DNA from: Polyangiaceae bacterium
Lineage (GTDB): Bacteria > Myxococcota_A > Polyangia > Polyangiales > Polyangiaceae
Reading direction: 5' to 3'
Length of the DNA: 64,000 bases
NCBI GenBank assembly: GCA_020633235.1
Contig: JACKEA010000009.1
Coordinates: 186,001-250,000, forward strand
Part shown: positions 1 through 8,730 of the stretch, one piece after another
How the letters are laid out: the number at the start of each line of letters is the position of its first letter
How positions within the stretch are numbered: the first letter of the stretch is position 1
Program-made: the position numbers and the translations under genes
The notes under the pieces: model-generated
The model's database searches: none
What the model saw: the letters and a program-made list of their open reading frames with translations, nothing else
What the model was told of the DNA's origin: nothing

Positions 1-1
1 C

Positions 2-1150
2 GACCGCCCCGTAGCCGCGGCGCCGGGGGGCGCAGGTAGCCCGCCGCCGAGCGATAGGAAGGCGGCTGCGTGGGGCCGTCCACTGGCACGCTTGGACGCA
101 GCGTGGACCAAGTGGGAAGGCTGGCTGTGCGCCGTCGTCCTGCTGCTCGAAATCGTGGTGCTCTCACTGTGGGTCGCGCTCAAGGGGCTTTCCACGCCGG
201 TCGACAGCGGCAGCAACGCTGGCATCGTCTTCCGCGCCTTGTTTGGCGCCAACGTGCTGGGCTTGGCGGCGTTCCTCGCCGTGCGCAAGAAGCCAAAACG
301 CATCCAGCGCCCCGTCACCGTCATCGCGGTCCTGGCGGGCATGCTCTTGGCGAAGTCCTGGGGCAACGTCGGCGTCCAGTGGTCCAGCAACCTGCTGAAC
401 TGGTACCAGCAGGCATCGTCGCTGACGCTGCTCGGGGGGCTTCGAGGCGTGGGCACGCGGCTCACACTGCTCTTGGCGCTGTTGGGCGGCTCGCTGGCCA
501 CGGCCAATGGCAAGCACATCACCATCGATCTGGTCACGCGGTTCTTGAAACCAACGGCTCGCCTCCCCGTGGTCATCGTCGGCTGGCTTGGCGCGGCGGT
601 GATCTGTGCCAGCGCCTCGTGGGGATTCTTCGACTACATCTCGATTGAACAGTTCGAAGCCAACGCGGACGCCACCGCCGGAGAGAAGGTGGGCAAGGTC
701 GTCGACGGCATCGGGGAAGACTGGTTCATCGCACGCAAGCAGATCGGGCTCGATTTCCGCACCCTGCCCCACGTGATGAAGGGAGAGCCCTACGCCGAGT
801 GGCTGGGTGGCAAGGAGTGGAACGAGTGGCTGGACAGCTCCGGCTTCGTGGAGCGCTACGGGCGCGAGAAGATCGACCAGCTGAAGATGAGCGAGGACAT
901 CAAACGATCGCCGATCGTGGTGGTGCCCGAGCGTGGCGAGCCGCGGGGTGAGCTGATCAACGCGGCGAACCTGGTGTTCCCCATCGGCCTCTTGATCATC
1001 GCCATTCGCTTCGTGCTCTTGTCCTTGCTGGCCATCTCGGGCCACAGCTCGGTGGATCCCGAGGCGCATGTGGAGGGTTCGGACATCCAACGCAAGCACG
1101 AAGAATCGATTGAGGAGATCGAGCACGAGGGCGAGGAGGAGCAGGCCTGA
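2..1150 (+). CDS. TRAP transporter small permease (DctQ-like), 5' end probably outside the window
   Basis: Small membrane subunit of a tripartite ATP-independent periplasmic (TRAP) transporter; identity rests on several hydrophobic helices plus the overlapping DctM gene downstream. The frame is open to the left edge with no stop, so the gene probably begins outside the window; the first possible start inside is TTG at 92 (352 aa). Membrane segments lie near residues 10-30, 45-60, 75-95, 110-130 and 155-175 counted from that TTG, with a last one near 290-320. A charged, Trp-rich insertion of roughly 110 residues separates the last two, making the protein about twice the usual DctQ length. The C-terminal tail is acidic. 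The substrate-binding DctP is not in view and may lie upstream. Confidence 0.75.
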   Translation, partial: DRPVAAAPGGAGSPPPSDRKAAAWGRPLARLDAAWTKWEGWLCAVVLLLEIVVLSLWVALKGLSTPVDSGSNAGIVFRALFGANVLGLAAFLAVRKKPKRIQRPVTVIAVLAGMLLAKSWGNVGVQWSSNLLNWYQQASSLTLLGGLRGVGTRLTLLLALLGGSLATANGKHITIDLVTRFLKPTARLPVVIVGWLGAAVICASASWGFFDYISIEQFEANADATAGEKVGKVVDGIGEDWFIARKQIGLDFRTLPHVMKGEPYAEWLGGKEWNEWLDSSGFVERYGREKIDQLKMSEDIKRSPIVVVPERGEPRGELINAANLVFPIGLLIIAIRFVLLSLLAISGHSSVDPEAHVEGSDIQRKHEESIEEIEHEGEEEQA

Positions 1151-2832
1151 TGATCATCCTGATCTTCGTCCTCGTCTTCGCCCTCATCGGCGCCCCGGTC
1201 TTCGCCGTGATGGCCGGGGCCACGGAGCTCGCCTGGCTGCTCCACCCGGATCAGGCCATGCACCACGTGCGCTTTCTGGCGCCCGACGTGCTCGACGAAC
1301 GCTTCGCCGGTTCCCCCATCCTGGTCACCGTCCCGCTCTTCACGTTCATCGGCTACACGATGGCGGAATCCAAGACGCCGGAGCGCATCGTGCGTGCTTC
1401 GAACGCGTTCTTCGGTTGGATGCCCGGCGGCCTGGCCATCGTATGCATCTTCGCCAGCGCGTTCTTCACCACTCTCACCGGAGGCAGCGCCGTCACCATC
1501 GTGGCCATCGGCGCGCTTTTGTACCCGGCTCTCCTCAAGCGCGGCTACCCGCAGGACTACGCCCTGGGCCTGGTCATGACGGGCGGCTCGCTGGGCCTCT
1601 TGCTGCCGCCTTCGCTGCCCATCCTGGTCTACTCCCTGGTTGCCGGCATCGACTTCACCAAGGCGTTCAAAGCCGGCATCCTTCCTGGCTTGTTGATCAT
1701 CGCGCTGCTCGGAGCGCACGCGGCATACGTCGGCGTCAAAGCCAAGATCCCGCGCACGGCGCCCAAGCTCGCGGAGATGGGCTCTTCCGTTTGGTACATC
1801 AAGTGGGAGCTCGGCATCCCCGTCCTGATCTTGGGCGGGCTCGCCACGGGCCTCACGGACATCGACGAGAGCGCCGCCTTCGCCGCGGCCTACGTGCTCT
1901 TGATCGAGATCTACATCTACAAGGATCTGACCTGGAAGGACTTCCCCCGCATCGCGAAGAACGCCATCGCGCTGGCGGGTGCCGTGCTGCTCATCATGGC
2001 CATGGCCATGGCGCTGACCAACTACATCATCAGCGAGCAGATCCCCCAGAAGCTCTTCGAGTGGGTGACCAGCATGGGCGTGAAGGAGCGCTGGCAGTTC
2101 CTGATCACGCTGAACGTGTTCTTGTACATCCAAGGCATGGTCATGGACGGCTTCTCCGCCATCTTGGTCGCCGTTCCCTTGCTCATCCCCTTCGCAGCCC
2201 AGTTCGGCCTGTCGCCGTTCCATCTGGCGATGATGTTCCTGCTGAACTTGGAGATCGCCTATCTCTCCCCGCCGCTGGGGCAGAACTTGTTCGTCACCAG
2301 CTTCCGGTTCAACCGGCCGATGCTGCAGCTGTACCGGATCGCTCCGCCGTTCATCGGCATCCTGCTCGTCGGTCTGGTGCTGCTGATGACGATCCCCAAG
2401 CTCTCCACCATCGCGGTTGAGGGGGACATCGCAGCTGCCCGGGCCAAGGCCGAGAAATATGGCGAGCCACCGCGCGAGGCGTGGCTCATGGAGTGCGTCC
2501 AGGAGGACCGCAATAACCCCCTTCCCTGCAGCGAAGCCGACAAGAAGAAGTGGGGCGCGGGCGCCACCATCGATCAAGCGGGCACCGCGCCGGACGTGCC
2601 CGAAGACGACACCGGGAGTGACGACGACTTGCTCGACAAGATGATGGGCGAGGGCGGTGCCGGCGGCGAGCAGAAGGGCTCCGGGGATACCGACGACGAC
2701 TTGCTCGACAAGATGATGGGCGAAGGCGGCGCGGGCGGCAGCGCTGACGAGCCCAAGAAGGAAGAAGAGCCCAAAGAGAAGTCGAAGGACGGGACCGACG
2801 ACGACTTGCTCGACAAGATGCTGGATGAGTAG
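1150..2832 (+). CDS. TRAP transporter large permease (DctM-like) with repeated acidic C-terminal tail
   Basis: Large permease of a TRAP uptake system, the subunit that carries the substrate (often a C4-dicarboxylate or sialic-acid-like compound) with Na+ or H+. The first ~430 residues are a typical DctM: about eleven hydrophobic helices and motifs such as PLFTFIGY and GGSLGLLLPPSLP. ATG overlaps the stop of the small permease by one base (TGATG), so translation is coupled. Residues ~435-560 are extra: two Cys, then three copies of a DDDLLDKM motif, two of them followed by MGEGGAGG, separated by Lys/Glu-rich spacers. This tail is not part of the family. Substrate cannot be assigned from sequence. 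Confidence 0.88.
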   Translation: MIILIFVLVFALIGAPVFAVMAGATELAWLLHPDQAMHHVRFLAPDVLDERFAGSPILVTVPLFTFIGYTMAESKTPERIVRASNAFFGWMPGGLAIVCIFASAFFTTLTGGSAVTIVAIGALLYPALLKRGYPQDYALGLVMTGGSLGLLLPPSLPILVYSLVAGIDFTKAFKAGILPGLLIIALLGAHAAYVGVKAKIPRTAPKLAEMGSSVWYIKWELGIPVLILGGLATGLTDIDESAAFAAAYVLLIEIYIYKDLTWKDFPRIAKNAIALAGAVLLIMAMAMALTNYIISEQIPQKLFEWVTSMGVKERWQFLITLNVFLYIQGMVMDGFSAILVAVPLLIPFAAQFGLSPFHLAMMFLLNLEIAYLSPPLGQNLFVTSFRFNRPMLQLYRIAPPFIGILLVGLVLLMTIPKLSTIAVEGDIAAARAKAEKYGEPPREAWLMECVQEDRNNPLPCSEADKKKWGAGATIDQAGTAPDVPEDDTGSDDDLLDKMMGEGGAGGEQKGSGDTDDDLLDKMMGEGGAGGSADEPKKEEEPKEKSKDGTDDDLLDKMLDE

Positions 2833-2836
2833 CCGC

Positions 2837-3994
2837 TCAGCGCTGTCCGAAGAGCTCGCTCAGCACCTCTCCCTGATCCACCGCTGGCTCCGCCGGCGGC
2901 AGACGCATCAAGCTTCGAATCGTCGGCGCCACGTCCGCCAGGCGGCGCAGCTTGGGGGCCGCCACTTCGCGTCGCGCAGTGATGCCCGAACCGGACGCCA
3001 CCAGCCACACCCGCGCCGACTCCGGCGCGACGGCTCCGTGACCCGCGAAGCGCTTGCCGCGACCGTGATCGGCGGTCACCAGCAATGTTGCCGGGTAGCC
3101 CCGCGCCCGTAGCTCGGAGAGCACTCGATCGATTTCGCCGATGGTCGCGTCGGCGTTCCTGAGCCCCGTCAGGTAGTCACGGTACAGGCCGTGATGAGCG
3201 TAGGCGTCCGAGTCCCCCAGGCCGACGAACAGGAAACGCGGGGTCTGCGTCTCCAGGTAGCGGAGCGCGATCGCCGAAGTGTAGCGATCCGGACGGTAGT
3301 CACCGTGGCCGGGATAGGCGCTGGAACGCGCTCCCGCATCCAACAGCCGCGCGGCCGTGGTGTCGTAGCGCAGGAAGTGGCGCGTCGGCCCTCCGTGTCG
3401 CCCCGTGCTCACCACCAAGCGCTCCGGATGGCGCGCCGCAGCCTTCGAGATCCCCGCCCACGACGCAATCACGCTCACCTCCGTGGCCCAGCCTCCGGCG
3501 CGCTGTGCGACCTCGTCCACCAGTGTCAGATCCTCGGTGGGAAGACAGTCGTTCTTGGTGCACGGCGAGTGGCGCCGACCCCGGAACAGCTCCAGGTATC
3601 CCGGCAAAGATACGAAGTTGGGTCCGGAGGCCACCATCGGTGCCCCCGCTCCTGGCGCTCCCAACGCCGCGCCCTCGTCGTCGATGATGCGATGCAGGTT
3701 CGGCATCAGCTCCTCGGCGCTCACCACTTCGTTCGCCGGTAGGCGGAAGCGCCGCGAGAGCGCGGGGTCCACGCCCAGGAACACCTCCTGCCAGCGCACG
3801 CCGTCGAGCGCCACCAGCACCACCACCGGGTGCGGCCGCGCGGGCTCCGCCCGGATGCGCTCCGCCGCCGGAGTCTCCGGGGTGAGCGCCGGTTCGCTCA
3901 CCAGGCAGCTGGCGAGCGCCAGCGTGGTCGCGGCCAAGCTCACGCGGAAGGCGCGCGTTCTCAGGGGGCGGAGGGAATGGCTCAAGGGCTTCAA
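2837..3994 (-). CDS. Alkaline-phosphatase-superfamily lipoprotein (phosphodiesterase/sulfatase fold)
   Basis: Predicted exported metal-dependent phosphoryl or sulfuryl hydrolase. Motifs fit the alkaline phosphatase superfamily: VALDGVRWQEVF (first metal Asp), NFVSLPGYLELF (region of the Ser/Thr nucleophile), GLGDSDAYAH and VTADHGRG (later metal ligands). I start at TTG 3994 because the peptide then reads MKPLSHSLRPLRTRAFRV followed by a hydrophobic stretch and lipobox LASC, and a G-rich Shine-Dalgarno-like tract lies just upstream; a longer frame to 4117 adds only Arg-rich, signal-less sequence. Length 385 aa. It converges on the TRAP operon with four bases between stops. The substrate is unknown. 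Confidence 0.78.
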   Translation of the reverse strand: MKPLSHSLRPLRTRAFRVSLAATTLALASCLVSEPALTPETPAAERIRAEPARPHPVVVLVALDGVRWQEVFLGVDPALSRRFRLPANEVVSAEELMPNLHRIIDDEGAALGAPGAGAPMVASGPNFVSLPGYLELFRGRRHSPCTKNDCLPTEDLTLVDEVAQRAGGWATEVSVIASWAGISKAAARHPERLVVSTGRHGGPTRHFLRYDTTAARLLDAGARSSAYPGHGDYRPDRYTSAIALRYLETQTPRFLFVGLGDSDAYAHHGLYRDYLTGLRNADATIGEIDRVLSELRARGYPATLLVTADHGRGKRFAGHGAVAPESARVWLVASGSGITARREVAAPKLRRLADVAPTIRSLMRLPPAEPAVDQGEVLSELFGQR

Positions 3995-4270
3995 GCGAGT
4001 CGCCCCCCAGACTGAACCGCCTCGGTGACGACCGCGCGGAGCCCAGGTGTCGGGCGAACGAAAAGTATAGCTCGCCGTCCGTCCCCGCGCCCGCCGGCAG
4101 GTGGGCGCGCCACCCACCTCCAGGCAACGGTCTTTCTTTGTCGGGACGGCGCGAAGCCCGTCGCGCCGCGCGGGGCGTCAGGGTTGCCTCGAGGGACGAA
4201 CCGCGCGGGGCGTCAGGGTTGCCTCGAGGGACGGACCGCGCGGGGCGTCGTTTCCGCGCCGTCCCGACAA
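3995..4270. other. Intergenic region with terminal inverted repeats and 35-bp tandem repeats
   Basis: No gene is seen. The left part should hold the promoter of the phosphatase-like gene. The right part (4137-4270) is a compact element. Arms 4139-4153 and 4255-4270 are inverted copies of TTGTCGGGACGGCGCG, and between them a 35-bp unit starting CCGCGCGGGG repeats at 4166-4200 and 4201-4235, with a partial third copy at 4236-4249. The right arm abuts the stop codon of the MATE gene. Confidence 0.7.
4137..4270. repeat. Dispersed intergenic repeat copy A, inverted pair enclosing tandem repeats
   Basis: Arms 4137-4153 (TTTGTCGGGACGGCGCG) and 4255-4270 (its inverse) face inward and flank 2.4 copies of a 35-bp repeat. 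The arm matches, with variation, arms at 15935, 23300, 47288, 50201/50241, 51974/52023, 57483/57529 and 58450. It sits directly behind the MATE gene, so it might also act as its transcript end. Confidence 0.6.
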
Positions 4271-5710
4271 TCAGATCTTGATGTGCTTCCAATCCCCGCG
4301 GGCGAACTTCCACACCATCGCGGTACACAGCAAGAGCACGTAGCTCACGGCGGCGCTCCAGATGCCGATCAGTCCGAAGCCCATGGTGATGCCCAAGATC
4401 CAGGCGAGGGGTACCAGGCACAGGAAGTGGAGCACCAGCTCCACCAGCATGACGTAGCGGGTGTTGCCCGCCCCGAACAACGCCTGCGTCAGGATCATGC
4501 CGACGGCGATGATCGGAGTGCAGATGCCCATCACTCGCATGGGCGTCAGGGCCGCCTCGATCACCGCGGGGCTGTGGCTCACGAAGGAGAGGATCTGCGG
4601 GGTGAACACCACGCCTTCGAGCAGGCCCACCACACCAAAGATGGCGACCCCGAGGCGTACGCTGACCCAACCGAAGCGCGCTGCCTTGTCGCCGTCGCCT
4701 TCGCCGAGAGATTGGCTCACCAGGGTGGCCGTGGAAGTGCCGAAGGCCAAGCACGCGGTGAAGGTGAGCTTGAGCACGCCCACGATCACCGTAGTGGCGG
4801 CGCTGTTCACCGCCTCCGCGCGCCCGCCGGGGCAGCCGGCTTGCACGACCTGAGCACCGGAAATGCTGTCCAGCTTGCTCACGATCATCGCGAACAGCGC
4901 GAAGCCGCTCATCACCGCGATGGTGGCGATGGCGCTGGGCACCGAGAGCTTGAGGATGTCGCGGGTGAGTCCTTTGTCCAGCGACTTCAGCTTGAAGGGC
5001 GAGAACGGCTGGCGGTACTTCGACAGCGCCGCCCAGGCCACCATGATGACGAGCCCCACCCAGGTGGAGATGAATCCCGCCATGCCCGCGCCGGCAATTC
5101 CCATCCGCGGCGCTCCGAAGCGACCGAAGATGAAGATCAGACACAGCACGATGTTGAGCGCGTTCATCACGATGGCGCTCACCATGTGAACGTGCGTCTT
5201 GCCGATGCCGTCGAAGAACGCCTTGAACGAGAACGTCATCGCCATGGAGACGATGCCGAGCAAACGCCAGTGCAGATACGCCGTGGCGGCCTCACGCACC
5301 TCCGGCACGCGGATGAGCACGTTCAGGATGTAGGGCAGCGACAGGTAGCCGAGGACCGTGAAGGCGATGCCCGCGGTGAGCGAGAAGAACCACGAGTTGA
5401 CCAACACGGCGCCGGCGTCGGCGTTCTTCTTCTGGGCGAAGCGCCGCGCGGAAATCGCCTGGGTGCCGACGGAGATGGCCGACAGCGAGCCCCCGAACAT
5501 CCACAAGAGGATGAGCGACGGGAGCAGGGCGGCCTGGGCGTTCGACGACTCCGGGCAGGGCAGCCACGAGAAGAAGACGATGTCGACTTCGTTGACGACG
5601 CTCTGGGTGAGCATCGCCAGCACCGTGGGCGCCGCGAGCTTGAGCACGGTCGCGTACGGCGAGCCCGTGGTGACCACGTTGACGCCGGAGGTCTTGGGGA
5701 CGGAGGCCAT
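4271..5710 (-). CDS. MATE family multidrug/metabolite exporter
   Basis: Twelve-helix cation-coupled exporter of the MATE family, 479 aa, the usual length. Hydrophobic segments run throughout. Family-like features include the N-terminal APTVLAMLTQSVVNEVDIVFF helix, the GxxxAISA region near residue 80, and the repeated layout in the second half (SVPSAIATIAVMSG, then GTSTATLVSQSLGEGDGDKAARFGW). The internal pseudo-twofold repeat, with conserved polar positions after each VSQ/ISA motif, supports the call. It is monocistronic between a repeat element at its 3' end and a hairpin region upstream. Substrate not predictable. Confidence 0.88.
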   Translation of the reverse strand: MASVPKTSGVNVVTTGSPYATVLKLAAPTVLAMLTQSVVNEVDIVFFSWLPCPESSNAQAALLPSLILLWMFGGSLSAISVGTQAISARRFAQKKNADAGAVLVNSWFFSLTAGIAFTVLGYLSLPYILNVLIRVPEVREAATAYLHWRLLGIVSMAMTFSFKAFFDGIGKTHVHMVSAIVMNALNIVLCLIFIFGRFGAPRMGIAGAGMAGFISTWVGLVIMVAWAALSKYRQPFSPFKLKSLDKGLTRDILKLSVPSAIATIAVMSGFALFAMIVSKLDSISGAQVVQAGCPGGRAEAVNSAATTVIVGVLKLTFTACLAFGTSTATLVSQSLGEGDGDKAARFGWVSVRLGVAIFGVVGLLEGVVFTPQILSFVSHSPAVIEAALTPMRVMGICTPIIAVGMILTQALFGAGNTRYVMLVELVLHFLCLVPLAWILGITMGFGLIGIWSAAVSYVLLLCTAMVWKFARGDWKHIKI

Positions 5711-5771
5711 CTCGGCGGCCGCTCTTATGGGCTACTTCCCGGCATCGGGAAAGCGCCAAAAGGCCCCCGTC

Positions 5772-5802
5772 GCCCAAACCGCGAAAAAATCGCGGTTTGG
5801 GC
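5772..5802 (-). terminator. Strong hairpin downstream of the double-kinase gene
   Basis: Perfect 13-bp inverted repeat, GCCCAAACCGCGA at 5772-5784 and its inverse at 5790-5802, with a five-A loop. It lies six bases beyond the kinase stop codon. On the minus strand it is followed by G-rich sequence and only a short T run, so it is a hairpin terminator candidate, not a textbook one. Confidence 0.55.
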
Positions 5803-5808
5803 CTGCTG

Positions 5809-8604
5809 TCAGCGCTGGGCGACCTTGGCGTCGCCGGTCAAGGAGCGGAGCATGTGGCGGGCTTCCTCGTGCCCCGGGCGCTCTTGGAGCAGGGCCGTGA
5901 GGGTGTGGATCGCGTGCTCACGCTTGCCTACCGCGCGCTCCATGCGCGCCAGCTGAATGCGGGCTTCGGGGCTTCGGTCGACGGAAGCCCACTGACGAGC
6001 CACGCGGTACGCCTCGCCCCAACCCTTCATCTGGATGGCAGCCGTGCACCAAGCCTCGAGCACGCGCTTGTCCTTGCGGTGGTTCTTGCCGAGGCGGCGC
6101 AGCTGGTTGAAGCCCTTCACCTTCTGCCCGTTCTTCATCATGTCCTGCGCCTCGGTGATCTTGCTCTCGATCTCCTCGGACGCCGGCGTCTCGCTGACGG
6201 GCTCGGCGGCGAACTCCGCCGTCTTCTGCTCGGGCTCGGCCTGCTCGGGTGCATCGGCCTGGTCCGCCGACTCCGCCGAGTCCGCCTGAGCCTCGCCGTC
6301 GTCCGTGCTGCCCTCGTCGGCGTCCGCGGCGGCAACCTCCTCGGCGGGCGCCGCCTCGTCTTCCGTCTCGTTGGCCGCGGCCGGCTCGGCCTCTTCGACC
6401 TCGTCGACCGCCGGCACGGGCTCCTCGGCCGGCGCCGCTTCCGGAGCCGGAGCCACGACGGCTGCCGCCACGGCCTCGGACTTCTGGCCGCGGAGCGACT
6501 GGATCTTCTGCACCAAGGGTTGAACCGATGCCAAAGCGCGCGCCCGCACGTCGGGCTTGGTGGCACCCACGGCGACACCTGCGCCCAGGGCCAGGGTGAT
6601 GACTCCAATGGCGGCGAAGCCGAACCGACGACGGCGACGCCGTCGCATCTCGGGCTCGCGCAGCGCCGCTTCGAGGGCGGCCCGCATCTCTTCGGCGCTC
6701 TCGAATCGCTTGTCCGGGTCCTTGTCGAGGGCGCGAAGAATCGTCTTGTCCACCATCTTGGAAAGTCCTCTCTGTTTGGCTCGCACGCTGGGCGCTTCGA
6801 CCGGGTTCTTGTTCTTGGCGTCGATCAGCGCGATGGGCGTCGACGCGACGTGAGGCAGGCGGCCGGTGAGGAGCTCGTAGAGCACCGCACCGAGGGCATA
6901 GATGTCGCTCCGGGCGTCGCCGGCTTCGCCGCGCGCTTGCTCCGGAGCCATGTATTCGAGGGTGCCGACGAGGGAGAGCCCGCCGCCCTCCTGCTCGATC
7001 GTGTTGTTCTGCTTGGCCACCCCGAAGTCCAAGAGCTTCACCGTTCCATTCTTGGTCTGGAACAGGTTCCCCGGTTTGATGTCCCGGTGGACGACGCCGG
7101 CGGCATGCGCCACGGTCAGCGCGCGACAGGCTTCGATGCCGACGCGAAGCGCGTGCTTGATCGGCATGGTGCGCTCGCGCTCGACGAAGCGATCCAGCGA
7201 TTCTCCCGTGAGGAGCTCCATCGCGTAGAACGGGCGGCCGTCACTGGTGAAGCCGAAGTCGTGCAGGGTGACCAGATTCTCGTGCTCGAGCCGGGCGATG
7301 GTGCGGGCTTCCGCCCGCAGGCGCTCGGCGGCCGCCACGGAGGCGGAGTCGTTCTCGAGCAGCTTGAGGGCGACGGTGCGGCCCAGATCCACGTGCAGCG
7401 CCTCGTGCACCTCGCCCATGGCCCCGCGGCCGATGGAACGCAGGGGTCGATAGCGGGTACCGGGCAACAGCGTCGAGTCCTCCGCGCCGGTGGTGGGCGC
7501 CGGCGTCGGTGACGGCACCGGCAGCACCAGCCGTGGCTTCCGCTTTCGGGCGAGAGCCACCAGCTTCTGAAACTCGATGCGAGTGCGGGCCGGCTCCGAA
7601 GGGTACAGACGGTTCATGAGCTGGCTGATGCGAGCCCTCACGCTGCGCTCGCCGTCCGCGAGGCTGGGGGCGCGCTTGAGCACTTGGACGAGGTCGTTCA
7701 GGGCTTCGCGCGCCGAGCCGTAGCGTTCGCCGAGCTTGGTGGCGGTGAGCTTGGCGATGACGGAGTCGAGCTCCCCGGGGCCGTCCACCAGCTGCGCGAT
7801 CGGGCTCGGACTGCGACGCCCCTGGCCCACTGCGGCCAAGTGCTCCGCTGCGTCTCCCGACAAGAAGCGCCGGCCCGCGAGCAGCTCCCAGAGCATGACC
7901 CCGAAGGCGTAGATGTCCGCTGGTACTCCGCCCGGCGTGTTGTTGGCGACCTCTGGGGCCACGTAGCCGGGTTTGGCGAAGACGATGCCCGCCACGGTGT
8001 GACAGCGGCGGTTTTCGCCGCGCGCGGTTCCGAAGTCGATGAGCTTGATGTCGCCGCCGTAGCTCACCATCACGTTCTGCGGGCTGAGGTCCCGATGAAC
8101 GATCTCGAGCGGGCGGCCCGCCGCGTCGGTACGCTCGTGGACGTGCGCCAGGGCATCGGCCATCGCCACACCGAGGGCCACCGCCTCGGGCCACGCGACC
8201 CGCGCTCCGAGCTGTTGGGCGCGATTTCGGATCTCGCCGAGGTTTCGTCCCTCGACGTGCTCGACCACGACGAAGGGCTTGCCCTCTTCGTCCTTGGCGG
8301 CTTCCAGGATCTGCGCGACACCGGGATGCTGCAGCTGGGCCTGGATGCGCGCCTCGTCCAGGAAGCGGGCCAAGAAGGATTTGTCGTCCGCGTGCTCGCG
8401 GCGGATGATCTTGACCACGCAGGGCCGCTCGGCGCCTTCGATCCCGCCCGCGCTGGCGAGATACACCTCGCCCATGCCGCCACGAGCCAGCTGCCGCAGC
8501 AGCATCAAGCGACCGAAGGGCCGGGGCAGTCGCTCCGCGTCGCTGACATCGGTGGATTTTTCACCGGATTTCGATGACTTACGGCTCTGCCTCGGGTCCG
8601 CCAT
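5809..8604 (-). CDS. Membrane-bound Ser/Thr protein kinase with two tandem catalytic domains
   Basis: 931 aa with two eukaryote-like (PknB-type) kinase domains. Domain 1, residues ~30-310: glycine loop LARGGMGEVY, catalytic Lys65, HRDLSPQN at 170, DFG at 190, APE near 216. Domain 2, ~385-650: IGRGAMGEVH, Lys414, HRDIKPGN at 507, DFG at 526, APEQ near 553. Both keep all key residues. An Arg run (654-660) then a single membrane helix (~661-680) leads to an Ala/Glu/Asp-rich linker and a helical, TPR-like C-terminal ~110 residues outside the membrane. Start ATG 8604 is chosen over an upstream in-frame ATG because the kinase lead-in is then natural. Likely a receptor kinase; ligand unknown. Confidence 0.9.
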   Translation of the reverse strand: MADPRQSRKSSKSGEKSTDVSDAERLPRPFGRLMLLRQLARGGMGEVYLASAGGIEGAERPCVVKIIRREHADDKSFLARFLDEARIQAQLQHPGVAQILEAAKDEEGKPFVVVEHVEGRNLGEIRNRAQQLGARVAWPEAVALGVAMADALAHVHERTDAAGRPLEIVHRDLSPQNVMVSYGGDIKLIDFGTARGENRRCHTVAGIVFAKPGYVAPEVANNTPGGVPADIYAFGVMLWELLAGRRFLSGDAAEHLAAVGQGRRSPSPIAQLVDGPGELDSVIAKLTATKLGERYGSAREALNDLVQVLKRAPSLADGERSVRARISQLMNRLYPSEPARTRIEFQKLVALARKRKPRLVLPVPSPTPAPTTGAEDSTLLPGTRYRPLRSIGRGAMGEVHEALHVDLGRTVALKLLENDSASVAAAERLRAEARTIARLEHENLVTLHDFGFTSDGRPFYAMELLTGESLDRFVERERTMPIKHALRVGIEACRALTVAHAAGVVHRDIKPGNLFQTKNGTVKLLDFGVAKQNNTIEQEGGGLSLVGTLEYMAPEQARGEAGDARSDIYALGAVLYELLTGRLPHVASTPIALIDAKNKNPVEAPSVRAKQRGLSKMVDKTILRALDKDPDKRFESAEEMRAALEAALREPEMRRRRRRRFGFAAIGVITLALGAGVAVGATKPDVRARALASVQPLVQKIQSLRGQKSEAVAAAVVAPAPEAAPAEEPVPAVDEVEEAEPAAANETEDEAAPAEEVAAADADEGSTDDGEAQADSAESADQADAPEQAEPEQKTAEFAAEPVSETPASEEIESKITEAQDMMKNGQKVKGFNQLRRLGKNHRKDKRVLEAWCTAAIQMKGWGEAYRVARQWASVDRSPEARIQLARMERAVGKREHAIHTLTALLQERPGHEEARHMLRSLTGDAKVAQR

Positions 8605-8730
8605 TGGGGCATGGTGCCAATGTAGGATAAGGTGGCCAAGAAAACGACACGGGCCATCTCCGGTGCAGGGAATCATCCGCGGGGCGTGTGGGTTGTTCGA
8701 ACCACGGTGAGGTGTAGACTCCCCGGCGAC

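Noticed and set aside
164..5956. Long open frames antisense or out of frame to the TRAP, phosphatase and MATE genes, several over 300 aa
   Set aside because: Their translations are Arg/His/Gln/Pro-rich without domain motifs and mirror the GC-rich third-position bias of the real genes on the other strand or frame.
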